Assembly: GCA_038258425.1 (NCBI GenBank)
Contig: JBBSPV010000001.1
Span: forward strand, 62,001 to 126,000
Length of the DNA stretch: 64,000 bases
Direction: 5' to 3'
From: DATLGB01 sp038258425
GTDB lineage: Bacteria; Actinomycetota; Thermoleophilia; Solirubrobacterales; Solirubrobacteraceae
Both the position numbers and the translations under genes were made by a program. Below the pieces are notes generated by a model. The model saw nothing but the letters and a program-made list of their open reading frames with translations. It made no database searches and was not told the origin of the DNA. This document shows positions 1 to 8,531 of this stretch, one piece after another. Every line of letters begins with the position of its first letter. Position 1 is the stretch's first letter.

Positions 1-196
1 GCTCGCGAAGGATGTCGAGTGCCTCCGCGCCCGACGGCGCGCGCAGGATCCGGTAGCCCTCGCCGAAGCCGCGTCGCAGGTCGCGGGCGACCGCCGCCAG
101 CACGGCCGGTTCGTCGTCGACCGCGAGGATCGCGGGCCGGCGTGGCTGTCGGCGCTGGGCGTCGCGGGGTGCGGAATCGATCTCGGTGACGGCCAC
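1..196 (-). CDS. Response-regulator receiver domain, N-terminal part of a longer protein (cut by window edge)
   Basis: The first 65 codons of a minus-strand gene are visible; the rest lies beyond base 1. After a basic, disordered leader of about 20 residues comes ILAVDDEPAVLAAVARDLRR, the first beta strand and acidic pocket (DDE) of a CheY-type receiver, then a YRILRAPSGAEALDILRE helix-strand unit. Receivers with this AVARDLRR(R/G) pattern are commonly fused to thioredoxin-reductase-like FAD domains in actinobacteria, so a regulator/thioredoxin-reductase fusion is likely but not seen here. The GTG at 196 is chosen because it follows the upstream SDR stop by 12 bases, which suggests co-transcription. 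Confidence 0.7.
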   Translation of the reverse strand, partial: MAVTEIDSAPRDAQRRQPRRPAILAVDDEPAVLAAVARDLRRGFGEGYRILRAPSGAEALDILRE

Positions 197-208
197 CCGC
201 CGATGGTG

Positions 209-1078
209 TCAGGTCCGCCGCCCCTGCGCCCCGGGGCGGGGGAACTGCGAGCCGAGGAAGCCATCCCAGAGCCGGTCGGACATGAGCCGGCGGGCGCCGA
301 GCATGACGCCGGCCGAGGGGGTCACGCGGTAGCGGGCCCGCGGGCGATCGGCCTCCAGCGCCTGCTCGATGGCGGCGGCCACCGCCTCCGGCCCGCCGCC
401 CAGTCGCGCGAGGGGCCCCGCCTCGTAGGCGGACCGCGTCGCCTCCGAAACCCGCTGGGTGAACGCCGCGTACGGTCCCGCGCCGGCCGTCTCGTCCTGC
501 AGCGCGGTGGTCGCCGCGTCGGCGAAGCCGGTCCGGATGAGCCCGGGCTCGATCACGATCACGTCGACGCCGAAGCCGCCGACCTCGAAGCGCAGCGCGT
601 CCGAGAACGCCTCGACGGCGTGCTTGGACGCGTGGTAGGCGCCGCCGCCCGGGAACGTGAAGCGCCCGCCCATGGACGAGAGGTTGACGAGCTTGCCCCA
701 GCCCTGCGCACGCATCCCGGGCAGCACGAGCTGGCTCATGCGCACGAGGCCGAACACGTTGGCCTCGAACTGCCGGCGGATCGCGTCCAAGGACAGCTCC
801 TCCACCGCCCCGGACTGGCTGTAGCCCGCGTTGTTGACGAGCACGCCGACGGCGCCCTCGGTGGCCTCGACCTGCTCGACCGCCGTCCGCATGGACGGCT
901 CGTCGGTGACGTCGAGGCCGCCGATGAGCTTGCAGCCCTTGGCCTCGAGGTCGGCGATCGACTCGAGCCGCCGCGCGCTCGCGTACACCGTCCAGCCCGC
1001 AGCGGCCATCCGCAGCGCCGTCGCCCGCCCGATCCCGGACGAGCATCCGGTGATCAGGACCGCGCGCGAGATGGCCAT
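209..1078 (-). CDS. Short-chain dehydrogenase/reductase
   Basis: A 289-residue classical SDR, a cytoplasmic NAD(P)-dependent oxidoreductase of unknown substrate. Visible motifs are the cofactor glycine motif TGCSSGIG (10-17), NNAG (82-85), the catalytic Ser around 134-135, and Tyr148/Lys152 in AYHASK. A C-terminal extension with RARYRVTP is typical of SDRs in the DltE-like/fatty-acyl subset. The ATG at 1078 is favoured because a TACGGT -10 box ends 6 bases before it, as in other leaderless genes of this window. The receiver-domain gene follows 12 bases downstream. Confidence 0.85.
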   Translation of the reverse strand: MAISRAVLITGCSSGIGRATALRMAAAGWTVYASARRLESIADLEAKGCKLIGGLDVTDEPSMRTAVEQVEATEGAVGVLVNNAGYSQSGAVEELSLDAIRRQFEANVFGLVRMSQLVLPGMRAQGWGKLVNLSSMGGRFTFPGGGAYHASKHAVEAFSDALRFEVGGFGVDVIVIEPGLIRTGFADAATTALQDETAGAGPYAAFTQRVSEATRSAYEAGPLARLGGGPEAVAAAIEQALEADRPRARYRVTPSAGVMLGARRLMSDRLWDGFLGSQFPRPGAQGRRT

Positions 1079-1084
1079 GGCGAG

Positions 1085-1090
1085 ACCGTA
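1085..1090 (-). promoter_or_regulatory. -10 box of a probable leaderless promoter for the SDR gene
   Basis: TACGGT on the minus strand ends 6 bases before the ATG at 1078, matching the TAnnnT pattern repeated before many genes here. No convincing -35 was found. Confidence 0.4.
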
Positions 1091-1186
1091 CCGGGGGTGG
1101 CGATCGTCACCCTGTCCGTCGCCTTCGTGCTGGCGGCCGGGCGCTGATCGGGGCGAAGCCGACGGGAGCGCCAGACTGTCGGACCC

Positions 1187-1966
1187 GTGGCCCTGCGACT
1201 GCTCACCTGGAACGTCGCGGGCCGCGTGCGGCGCCAGCCCGAGCAGGCGGCCGCGGTCGCCGCGGCCGCGCCGGACGTCGTCTGCCTGCAGGAGGTCACG
1301 GCCCGCACGGCGCCGCTGTGGCGGGCCGTGCTGGCCGAGGCGGGACTCGCGTCCTCGGCCTGCGCGCTCGACGCCGCGCCGGCCAAGGCGGGTCGCAAGG
1401 TGCTCGGTGTGCTCACCGCGGCCCGCGAGCCGCTCGAGCGGCTCGCCCCGGTCCCCGGCCTGCCCTGGCCCGAGCGCGTGCTGCGCGCCCGCGTGCTCGG
1501 CATCGACGTGCTCAACGTCCACTCGCCGATCGCGCCGGCGCCCGGCCTGGCCAAGGTCCGCACCCACGAGGCGCTCGCCGCCCACCTCGCCGCGGGCGAC
1601 GGCCAGCGGGTGGTGTGCGGCGACCTCAACACCCCGCGCCGGGAGCTGCCCGACGGCGACGTCGTGACCTTCGCGCGCACGAGCGCCGGACACCTGCGGG
1701 CCGAGCGTGGCCCGCGCTGGGACCGGGCCGAGCGGGCGCTCGTGCACGACCTGCGCGAGCGCGGCTGGGTCGACGGCTTCCGCCTCGTGCACGGCTACGC
1801 CGAGCGCCAGGCCAGCTGGACCTTCGCCGGGGACCGCGGCGGCTGGCGGCTCGATCACGTCCTCCTCCACGGCCTGCGACCGGTTGCGAGCGCCTACGCC
1901 CACGACTGGCGCCGCAGCGGCCTCAGCGACCACTCGGCGCTCGTGGTCGACGTCGCCTGGCCGTGA
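1187..1966 (+). CDS. Endonuclease/exonuclease/phosphatase family protein
   Basis: A 259-residue protein of the metal-dependent DNase I/exonuclease III fold. The family's active-site set is complete: Asn9 in TWN, Glu36 in LQEV, His112 in NVHSP, GDLN (145-148), a late RLDH, and SDHS (247-250) at the C-terminus. There is no signal peptide, so it is probably cytoplasmic. Members hydrolyse DNA, RNA or phospholipid phosphodiesters, and the sequence does not say which. The GTG at 1187 places the first beta strand (LRLLTWNV) at the very N-terminus, as in the family. It stands divergent from the SDR gene. Confidence 0.85.
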   Translation: MALRLLTWNVAGRVRRQPEQAAAVAAAAPDVVCLQEVTARTAPLWRAVLAEAGLASSACALDAAPAKAGRKVLGVLTAAREPLERLAPVPGLPWPERVLRARVLGIDVLNVHSPIAPAPGLAKVRTHEALAAHLAAGDGQRVVCGDLNTPRRELPDGDVVTFARTSAGHLRAERGPRWDRAERALVHDLRERGWVDGFRLVHGYAERQASWTFAGDRGGWRLDHVLLHGLRPVASAYAHDWRRSGLSDHSALVVDVAWP

Positions 1967-2057
1967 CGCCGCCGGCGCCGAGTGTCCCACGCACCTCGTT
2001 CCGGCGGCGAGAAACGTGCGTCACCCGGGCGACTGCGGGCGGTTACCTCCCAGGTCA

Positions 2058-2086
2058 TCGACGTCCGGCGGCCGGCAGGCCAGGCT
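2058..2086 (+). promoter_or_regulatory. Promoter of the alpha/beta hydrolase gene
   Basis: TCGACG (2058-2063), a 17-base spacer, then CAGGCT (2081-2086), 7 bases before the ATG at 2094. Spacing and position match the leaderless promoters elsewhere in the window. Confidence 0.4.
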
Positions 2087-2093
2087 GGGCGCC

Positions 2094-2942
2094 ATGACCG
2101 AGACCGCGAACACCATCCACACCCCGGACGGCGCCCGGCTGCACGTCGAGGACTGGGGCGACGGCGACCCCGTCGTGTTCACGCACGGCTGGTGCGTCGG
2201 CACCGAGATGTGGGAGTACCAGATGACGGCCCTGGCCGGAGCGGGCCTGCGCTGCGTCGGCGTCGACCGGCGCGGGTGTGGACGCTCGACGACCGGGCGG
2301 GCCGGTTACGCCTACGACCAGCTCGCCGATGACCTCGCCGGCGTGCTCGAGCACCTCGACCTGCGCGGCGCGACGCTCGTCGCGCACTCCATGGCGGCCG
2401 GTGAGGCGATCCGCCTGCTCGCCCGCCACGGGGCGGCCCGGATCGACCGGCTCGTCCTCGTCGCCCCGGTGACGCCCCGCCTGCTCGCGGGAGCAGACCA
2501 CCCGGCGGGCCTGCCGCGGGCGGGGTTCGACGCGATGCTCGCCGGGCTGAGGACGGACAAGCCGGCCTACCTGGCGGCGGCGGCGCCCGGCTTCTTCGGC
2601 GGGCCCGGTGCCGTGTCGCCCGAGCTCATGCGCTGGGGCGTCGAGCTCGTTGCGCGGGCGTCGCTGCGCACCTGCGTGGAGCTCGTGCGCACCCAGATCG
2701 ACGCCGACCTGCGCGCCGACCTGGCCCGCGTCGACGTGCCGACACTCGTCGTCGGCGGCGACGCCGACGCCTCGGCGCCGGTCGAGCTGTGCGCTCGGCC
2801 GACCGCGGAGGGCATCCCCGGCAGCCGCCTGGTCGTCTACGCCGGCTGTCCCCACGGGGTGCCGCTCGCCACGACCCACAAGGACCGGCTCACCGACGAC
2901 CTGCTGGCCTTCGTCCGCGACCCGGCCCTGGCCGGCGCCTGA
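2094..2942 (+). CDS. Alpha/beta hydrolase with altered nucleophile elbow
   Basis: A 282-residue alpha/beta hydrolase of the cofactor-free haloperoxidase/esterase type. The oxyanion motif HGW lies at 31-33, the VDRRGCGRS strand-turn at 58-65, and the triad would be Ser99, an Asp in GGDADAS (223 or 225) and His254 in GCPHG. The nucleophile elbow reads AHSMA (97-101) instead of the usual GxSxG, with both glycines replaced by alanine. Small residues still allow the tight turn, so activity is plausible, but this is unusual for the family. Substrate is unknown. It converges on the trehalose-synthase-like gene, with a hairpin between them. Confidence 0.85.
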   Translation: MTETANTIHTPDGARLHVEDWGDGDPVVFTHGWCVGTEMWEYQMTALAGAGLRCVGVDRRGCGRSTTGRAGYAYDQLADDLAGVLEHLDLRGATLVAHSMAAGEAIRLLARHGAARIDRLVLVAPVTPRLLAGADHPAGLPRAGFDAMLAGLRTDKPAYLAAAAPGFFGGPGAVSPELMRWGVELVARASLRTCVELVRTQIDADLRADLARVDVPTLVVGGDADASAPVELCARPTAEGIPGSRLVVYAGCPHGVPLATTHKDRLTDDLLAFVRDPALAGA

Positions 2943-2998
2943 GCCGACGGGCACTCGCGCGCGGCCGCCCGCCGGCGAGGTCACCTCGACGAGCCCGA

Positions 2999-3019
2999 GC
3001 GGCGCGGCGGGCGCGCCGC
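2999..3019. terminator. GC-rich hairpin between convergent genes
   Basis: GCGGCGCG (2999-3006) pairs with CGCGCCGC (3012-3019) across a 5-base loop. It sits between the stops of two converging genes and could end both transcripts. There is no U-tract, as is common in actinobacteria. Confidence 0.5.
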
Positions 3020-3025
3020 GGCTCG

Positions 3026-5290
3026 CTACGCCGTGGACCCGGCCCCGGGCTCGGTCGGGCAGACGTGCAGCGACCGTCCCTCGTAGGCCGCGAGGTCGAG
3101 GCTGAAGGAGTTGAGGTCGTCGACGACGCCGACCTCCTCGTCGGAGAACATGTCGATGACCCGCGCGCCGGCGACGAGCTGCTCCGAGCGCACGGTCCCC
3201 GTCAGCTCCTCCCCGCCGAAGTTCAGGGCGGTGATCTGCTGCGAGCCCCCGTCGAGCTGGTGGACCATCACGAGCATCGCCCGCTGCGAGACGCTGGGAA
3301 CGTCGAGCTGGGTGCTCGTCGCGATCCCGTAGCGGCGGCGGACGTCGATGATGCCCGCGAGCCGGCTCGCGAAGGACCCCGGGTCGGCCAGCTGCTCGGG
3401 CAGCGTCCCGTACAGGCTGCGGGCCGGCGGCATCTGCCCGTAGCGGCGCGGCGCGTCGGGATCGACGCCCATGAGGTCGTGCGCGCCGCGGTTGATCCAG
3501 CGGGTGTCCCCGTCGGCGATGAGCTCGGCGACCTCGTCCGCGTCGACGGTGAGCATGCCGGCCAGATCCCAGCCCGACAGCGCGAGGACGCCGGGCTGCA
3601 GGGCGTTGAACATCGTCAGCAGCAGGTGGACGTCCCTGACCCGCCCGACCTGCGGCTCGGTGAGCGTCGAGAGGTCGCGGACGCCGAGCGCGGCCGTGAT
3701 CACGGAGGCCGTCGTGCAGGCGATGCCGTTGGTCGTGAACGGGAGGTTGTACGGCGCGGCCGGGCCCGTCAGGCCCTCCTGGAGCTCCGTCCGGACCGTC
3801 GCGGCCAGATCCTCGCCGCGGACCCGCTCGCCGCGGAACTCGAACGGGTCGTCCCAGTGGCCGGAGGCGAAGTGCACGAGCTCGTGGGTGAGCTCGTCGT
3901 GGTTCTGCAGGCCGTGGACGAGCGAGGCGGCGTCGACGCCGGACGCCAGCGCGAGGTTGAGCGTCAGGCGCAGGAACTCGGTGTCGCCGGTGACCAGCGC
4001 GTGGTGGTAGGCCGGGCGGTTGATGAAGTCATAGGAGAGGTCGGCGCCGGACTCCGACATCGTCTTGATGTCGTCGATGGTGAGGTTGAGCTCCTGGAAC
4101 GAGAAGCCGCCCATCTTGCGGATCATGCTCGCGATCAGCTGGTTGGCCGCCTCCGAGAGCGGATGCCCCTCGGACCAGGCGACGTTCTCCGCCCGCTTCT
4201 CGACGCCGAGGAAGCCGTTGGCGTCCAGGCGCAGCGCACCCGAGCCGAGGTCGGCCAGCGCGTGCAGCGCGTCGCCGATGACCAGGCGCATGCCGGCGAA
4301 GGACGGGTCCAGCCAGTTGATCGAGGGCTGGCCGGCCTTGAAGTAGTGCAGGTAGACCCAGCGGCGGTCGATGCCGTCGATGCCGGTGACCACCCGGGTG
4401 GCGCTCCAATTGGTCTGCTTGACGGTCGGCTCGTAGAAGATGACGCGCTGCAGGCGGCCGATGATGAAGCCGGCCCGCTCGAGCGCCAGTTCGGCCTCCG
4501 CGCCGATGTTCACGGAGTCGCGGCCCGGCGGCACCTCGGGCAACAGGTCCCAGCTCTCCGGCGGGATGGAGACCATGTGGTAGATGCCGGGGTAGTCGCC
4601 GAAGGCCATCTCGGCGAGCCGGAAGTCCGCGCCCTTGCCCGTATGCCCGGGAACGATGTCGTCGATCACCGTGCCGTCGCTGGCGGCCGCGGTCCGGCAC
4701 AGCTCGCGGAACTCGTCCTCCGTGCCGAAGGCCGGGTCGACCTGCATGCTGATCCGGTCGAAGTGGCCGTCGACGGACGGCGTCAGCCGCCAGCCGTCGA
4801 GGCCGCCGGCCTGCTTGACCGGCCCGGTGTGGACGGCGTCGATGCCGATCTGCTTGAACGCCTTCCAGAGCTGCTCGTCCGCGAGGCCGGAGATGAACGT
4901 CTGGTGCGGGCGGGTGACGAAGGACAGCGGATAGGCGGTGAACCACACCGACGCGCGCTCGACGGCCGCGCGGGGGTCCGGGTGCGCGAACGGGTTCTGC
5001 CACATGCTGCCCTGGCCCGAGAGCTGCCAGGCGAGGTGGTTGGCGTCCGAGAGCATCGACTCGTTGACGAGCCAACGCATGTACTCCGCGTTGTCGACGT
5101 CCGCCGCGCCGGAGGCCCCGGGCGGCTGGGTGGAGCGCAGCGCCCGCTTCGCCGACGGCCGCAGCCGCCGGGGGCGGGCGGGGTAGAACTGCTCGTCGAA
5201 GGTCGGCTCGCTCGGCTGGCGCTCCTCCTCGGCGAGGTCGGGATCTGTCTCAGGCGACGGGACCGACACGGGGGAACGCTTTACCCGCAT
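3026..5290 (-). CDS. GH13 alpha-glucan enzyme, trehalose-synthase-like
   Basis: A 754-residue GH13 enzyme. A variable, proline-rich N-terminus (1-65) precedes a TIM barrel. Region I is seen as DDIVPGHTG (210-218), the nucleophile as Asp356 in LRLDANGF, the acid/base as Glu400 in FSFQELN, and the transition-state Asp in NHDELT (463-468). The NHDELT wording and general layout resemble trehalose synthase (maltose alpha-D-glucosyltransferase), but the protein is longer than the roughly 550-600 residues usual for TreS. The substrate (maltose/trehalose or another alpha-glucoside) is therefore inferred. The ATG at 5290 has GGAG six bases upstream; a TTG at 5302 is less likely. Confidence 0.8.
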   Translation of the reverse strand: MRVKRSPVSVPSPETDPDLAEEERQPSEPTFDEQFYPARPRRLRPSAKRALRSTQPPGASGAADVDNAEYMRWLVNESMLSDANHLAWQLSGQGSMWQNPFAHPDPRAAVERASVWFTAYPLSFVTRPHQTFISGLADEQLWKAFKQIGIDAVHTGPVKQAGGLDGWRLTPSVDGHFDRISMQVDPAFGTEDEFRELCRTAAASDGTVIDDIVPGHTGKGADFRLAEMAFGDYPGIYHMVSIPPESWDLLPEVPPGRDSVNIGAEAELALERAGFIIGRLQRVIFYEPTVKQTNWSATRVVTGIDGIDRRWVYLHYFKAGQPSINWLDPSFAGMRLVIGDALHALADLGSGALRLDANGFLGVEKRAENVAWSEGHPLSEAANQLIASMIRKMGGFSFQELNLTIDDIKTMSESGADLSYDFINRPAYHHALVTGDTEFLRLTLNLALASGVDAASLVHGLQNHDELTHELVHFASGHWDDPFEFRGERVRGEDLAATVRTELQEGLTGPAAPYNLPFTTNGIACTTASVITAALGVRDLSTLTEPQVGRVRDVHLLLTMFNALQPGVLALSGWDLAGMLTVDADEVAELIADGDTRWINRGAHDLMGVDPDAPRRYGQMPPARSLYGTLPEQLADPGSFASRLAGIIDVRRRYGIATSTQLDVPSVSQRAMLVMVHQLDGGSQQITALNFGGEELTGTVRSEQLVAGARVIDMFSDEEVGVVDDLNSFSLDLAAYEGRSLHVCPTEPGAGSTA

Positions 5291-5331
5291 GGAGGGCTCC
5301 AAACGACTCGCACGCGTTGTGCCGCACCGCG

Positions 5332-5814
5332 TCAGCGCCGCGCGGCGACCGCCGGCAGGCCGGCGAGCAGGGACTCGGCCTGGGCCGCCTCGCTCTCGGC
5401 GACCACGATGTCGTAGTGGTCGGCGCGCATGCCCGAGACGGCGGCGAAGTCGCGCCGGCCGCCGAGCGCCGCGTGCGACAGGGCGCCGAGCACCGCCCCG
5501 AGCACGGCGCCCACGATGAGCCCGTAGAGCAGCACGCCGAGCACGGCCGGCGCGGTGTCGAAGAACAGCCCGAAGAGCAGGCCGAAGAGCAGGCCGAGCG
5601 TCGCGCCCTGCAGCGCGCCCTGCAGCGCCGCCCGCCCGGTCGTCACGCGGCCGAGCACCTGCTCCTCCGTGCGCAGCCCGCGGCCGACGATGGCGACCTT
5701 CTCGACCGGGAAGTCCTCGTCGGAGAGGAAGTCGACCGCGCGCTGGGCCTCCGCGTAGTCCGTGTAGGTGGCGACGGTCCGCCGAGCCGGTCCTTCGGGG
5801 GTGACCTCGGTCAT
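5332..5814 (-). CDS. General stress protein 17M/YflT-like protein with glycine-rich membrane segment
   Basis: A 160-residue protein. The N-terminal half (VATYTDYAEAQRAVDFLSDE, then VAIVGRGL) matches the YflT/GSP17M-like stress domain, a ferredoxin-like fold. The centre (about 62-112) is a long run of Gly, Leu and Ala in two hydrophobic stretches, consistent with a glycine-zipper membrane hairpin. The C-terminus returns to a soluble beta-alpha unit (HYDIVVAESEAAQAESLL). Members accumulate under stress, with unknown mechanism. It is divergent from the alkylglycerone-phosphate synthase-like gene; its own TAACGT -10 box ends 7 bases before the ATG. Confidence 0.75.
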   Translation of the reverse strand: MTEVTPEGPARRTVATYTDYAEAQRAVDFLSDEDFPVEKVAIVGRGLRTEEQVLGRVTTGRAALQGALQGATLGLLFGLLFGLFFDTAPAVLGVLLYGLIVGAVLGAVLGALSHAALGGRRDFAAVSGMRADHYDIVVAESEAAQAESLLAGLPAVAARR

Positions 5815-5821
5815 GCGCGGC

Positions 5822-5851
5822 ACGTTAGCCGGGCTAAGGTCCGCCGGACAA
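5822..5851. promoter_or_regulatory. Divergent promoter region with back-to-back -10 boxes
   Basis: The palindrome TTAGCCGGGCTAA (5825-5837) is formed by two opposing -10 boxes. TAACGT on the minus strand (5822-5827) ends 7 bases before the stress gene ATG, with TTGTCC (5846-5851) as a candidate -35. TAAGGT on the plus strand (5835-5840) would serve the synthase gene. The two promoters overlap and cannot be occupied together. Confidence 0.4.
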
Positions 5852-5871
5852 GCCATGGACGAGGGATACCT

Positions 5872-7566
5872 GTGACGGCGATGAAGTGGTGGGGCTGGGG
5901 TCGCGAGGACGTGGCCTTCGACCACGTGGACAAGCCGGCCTTCCGGCCCTTCGTCCAGCAGCACCTCCGCGTCGACGTGGATCACCCGGCGGGCCGGCCG
6001 CCGGAGTTCGCCGCCCTTGCCGTCCCGGCGCCGCAGCTCGAGCCCGAGCTGCTCGAGGCGCTCGAGGCCGCCGCCGGCGCCGCCCACGTGTCCACGGACG
6101 ACCACGACCGCGTCGTCCACGGGCGCGGCAAGAGCCTGCGCGACCTCGTGGCCCAGCGCGCGGGCGACCTCGGGCGCCTGCCCGACGTCGTCGTCCGGCC
6201 GGGCGACGAGGCGGCCTGCGCGGGCGTGCTGTCGGCGGCGCTCGAGGCCGACGCGGTCGTCATCCCCTTCGGCGGCGGGTCGAGCATCTCCGGCAGCCTC
6301 GAGGCGCCGGCGGACGAGGCGCGCCCGGTGGTCTCCGTCGACCTGGGACGCATGACCCGGGTGCTCGAGATCGACCCGGTCTCGCGCCTGGCGCGCGTGC
6401 AGGCCGGCGCGCCGGGGCCCGAGCTCGAGGCCCACCTCCAGGCCGAGGGCTGGACGCTCGGGCACTTCCCCGACTCGTTCTCGCACTCGACGCTCGGGGG
6501 CTGGATCGCGACCCGCTCGTCCGGGATGCAGTCCGACCGCTACGGCGACGTGGCCGAGCTCACCCGCGGCCTGCGGATGGTCACGCCGGGCGGGACGCTC
6601 GTCGTGCGCCCCGTGCCGAGCACGTCGACCGGCCCGAGCGTGCGCGAGATGGCGCTCGGCAGCGAGGGCCGGCTCGGGATCATCACCGAGGCGACCGTGC
6701 AGGTGCACCGGCGCCCGGCCGAGCGCACGATCCTCGGCTACCTGTTCCCGTCCTGGCCGGCCGGGCTCGCCGCGATGCGCGACATCGCCACGAGCGAGGC
6801 GTCCCCCTCGGTCACCCGGGTCTCCGACGCCCCCGAGACGACGTTCTCCTTCGCGACGAAGAAGGCCGGCGGGCCGCTCGACGCCCTCCAGTCGTGGGCG
6901 CTGAAGACGTTCCTGCGGCGCGTCAAGGGCTTCGACGTCGAGGCGATGTGCCTGGCCTTCGTCGGCTACGAGGGCTCGGCGCGCCACGTCAAGCTCCAGC
7001 GCAAGCTCGTCGGGGAGATCGTCAAGCGCCACGGGGGCCTGGGCATCGGGTCCGGCCCGGGCAGGCTGTACGACCAGAAGAAGTTCGACACGCCCTACAT
7101 CCGCGATCACCTGCTCGAGCGCGGGGTGCTCGCCGACGTGTCCGAGACCGCCGCGCCGTGGCGCGAGCTGCCAGGGCTCTACGACCGCGTGATGGGCGTG
7201 GCCCGCGCAACCCTGCAGCACCTGGACGTGCCGAGCTACGTGATGTGCCACCTCTCGCACTCCTACCACGGCGGGGCCTGCCTGTACTTCACCTTCGCGC
7301 TGACGCCGTCCCTGCGCGCGGGCGCGCCCGCGCCAGTGGAGCAGTACGACGCGGTCAAGTCCGCCGTGCAGCAGGCCTTCGTCGACGGCGGCGGCACCCT
7401 CTCGCACCACCACGCCGTCGGTACGGAGCACGCGCGCTGGCTCGAGCAGGACGTCTCGGCCCCCGGCGTGGCCATGCTCCGGGCGCTGTTCGAGGGCACG
7501 GATCCCGGTCACAACCTCAATCCGGGCAAGATCGTGGAGGACCGGAGCTCGTTACCGACCCGCTGA
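5872..7566 (+). CDS. FAD-binding oxidase family, alkylglycerone-phosphate synthase-like
   Basis: A 564-residue flavoprotein of the vanillyl-alcohol-oxidase/AGPS superfamily. The start VTAMKWWGWG is typical of bacterial alkyldihydroxyacetonephosphate synthase homologues. The FAD diphosphate loop is PFGGGSSISGSLE (132-144), followed by the second FAD segment (GHFPDSFSHSTLGGW, then SSGMQSD). The C-terminus carries the His-rich LSHHHAVG and LNPGKI motifs of the family. True AGPS swaps the acyl chain of acyl-DHAP for a fatty alcohol to make ether lipids. The acyltransferase 18 bases downstream supports a lipid role, but substrate is inferred. The GTG at 5872 follows GAGGG. Confidence 0.8.
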   Translation: MTAMKWWGWGREDVAFDHVDKPAFRPFVQQHLRVDVDHPAGRPPEFAALAVPAPQLEPELLEALEAAAGAAHVSTDDHDRVVHGRGKSLRDLVAQRAGDLGRLPDVVVRPGDEAACAGVLSAALEADAVVIPFGGGSSISGSLEAPADEARPVVSVDLGRMTRVLEIDPVSRLARVQAGAPGPELEAHLQAEGWTLGHFPDSFSHSTLGGWIATRSSGMQSDRYGDVAELTRGLRMVTPGGTLVVRPVPSTSTGPSVREMALGSEGRLGIITEATVQVHRRPAERTILGYLFPSWPAGLAAMRDIATSEASPSVTRVSDAPETTFSFATKKAGGPLDALQSWALKTFLRRVKGFDVEAMCLAFVGYEGSARHVKLQRKLVGEIVKRHGGLGIGSGPGRLYDQKKFDTPYIRDHLLERGVLADVSETAAPWRELPGLYDRVMGVARATLQHLDVPSYVMCHLSHSYHGGACLYFTFALTPSLRAGAPAPVEQYDAVKSAVQQAFVDGGGTLSHHHAVGTEHARWLEQDVSAPGVAMLRALFEGTDPGHNLNPGKIVEDRSSLPTR

Positions 7567-7584
7567 GCGGGAGTAGTAGCGGGC

Positions 7585-8376
7585 ATGGGAGCCGAAGGGG
7601 ACCGGGCGTGCGCGGCGCTCGACGAGCGCTGGGCGCGGACACTACCCGCCCGCGCGCTGCGCGACGTGGTGATCTGCGGCGTGCTCGGCGGGCTCATGGA
7701 CCTCTGGACCCGGCGGCGGGTCCGCGGCCGCGCGCACCTCGGGCGGGTGAGCGGCCCGGTCATCCTCGTCGCGACCCACGCGAGCCACATGGACACGCCG
7801 GTGATCCTGCGGGCGCTGCCCGCGGCGCGCCGGCGCCGGACCGTCGTCGCGGCGGCCGCCGACTACTTCTACCGGCGGCGCCGTGTCGCGGTGGCGGTGT
7901 CGCTGGCCTTCGCCACGGTGCCCGTCCGGCGGGACGGTCACGGGCTCGATCCGGAGTCCTCCGCCCACCTCGACGGGCTGATCGGCGACGGCTTCAGCCT
8001 CGTGATCTTCGCCGAGGGCACCCGGTCTCGCGACGGCAGCGTCGGCCGCCTGCGCTCCGGGGCGGCGGTGCTCGCGGAGCGCCACGGCCTGCCCCTGGTC
8101 CCGGTCTACGTGTCCGGCACACACACCGTGATGCCACCCGGGGCCCGCTGGATGCGGGGCTTCCCAGCGCCCGGGCGCCGCCGGCCCATCGAGGTGACGT
8201 TCGCGGCCCCGATCCGCCGCCGCCCCGACGAGCCGCGTCGCGAGGTCATGGAGCGCGTCCGGCTGAGCTTCAGCGAGGCGGGCGCCGAGACGACGCCGCC
8301 CGCGACCCCCGTCGCCGAGCAGCGGTCGACGTCGGGCCGCTGGGGCCGGGAGGCCGCGGCCGAGCGCGTCCGCTAG
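7585..8376 (+). CDS. Lysophospholipid/1-acylglycerol-phosphate acyltransferase (PlsC family)
   Basis: A 263-residue acyltransferase. The catalytic HX4D motif is HASHMD (65-70), and the phosphate-binding FAEGTRS is at 142-148, followed by VPVYVSG. A hydrophobic stretch near 25-40 suggests membrane association. The C-terminal 40 residues are low in complexity (ETTPPATPVAEQ) and probably disordered. It acylates a glycerol-phosphate or related acceptor from acyl-CoA or acyl-ACP. It follows the AGPS-like gene by 18 bases in the same direction, so the two may act in one ether-lipid or modified-phospholipid branch. Confidence 0.85.
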   Translation: MGAEGDRACAALDERWARTLPARALRDVVICGVLGGLMDLWTRRRVRGRAHLGRVSGPVILVATHASHMDTPVILRALPAARRRRTVVAAAADYFYRRRRVAVAVSLAFATVPVRRDGHGLDPESSAHLDGLIGDGFSLVIFAEGTRSRDGSVGRLRSGAAVLAERHGLPLVPVYVSGTHTVMPPGARWMRGFPAPGRRRPIEVTFAAPIRRRPDEPRREVMERVRLSFSEAGAETTPPATPVAEQRSTSGRWGREAAAERVR

Positions 8377-8378
8377 CA

Positions 8379-8397
8379 GGACGGCTGGCCGCCGTCC
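8379..8397. terminator. Hairpin after the acyltransferase gene
   Basis: GGACGGC (8379-8385) pairs perfectly with GCCGTCC (8391-8397) around TGGCC, three bases after the TAG stop. A good intrinsic-type stem without a U-tract. Confidence 0.55.
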
Positions 8398-8481
8398 GCC
8401 GTCGCGGAGCCCTCCGGCCGCCCGCGCCGAAGCTGCCGCCCGCTCCGGCCGTGCCGCTGTTGACCGTCGTGATCGGCTGTA

Positions 8482-8499
8482 GGTCGCCGGGCGGCGACC
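8482..8499. terminator. Hairpin before the end of the MetE-like gene
   Basis: GGTCGCC (8482-8488) and GGCGACC (8493-8499) form a perfect 7-bp stem with a GGGC loop, 33 bases past the minus-strand stop at 8532. With the hairpin at 8379 it brackets the 155-base intergenic stretch between convergent genes. Nothing else was recognised there. Confidence 0.45.
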
Positions 8500-8531
8500 C
8501 GCGGCGCGCGCTGCCCGGCCGGCCGCGCGGC

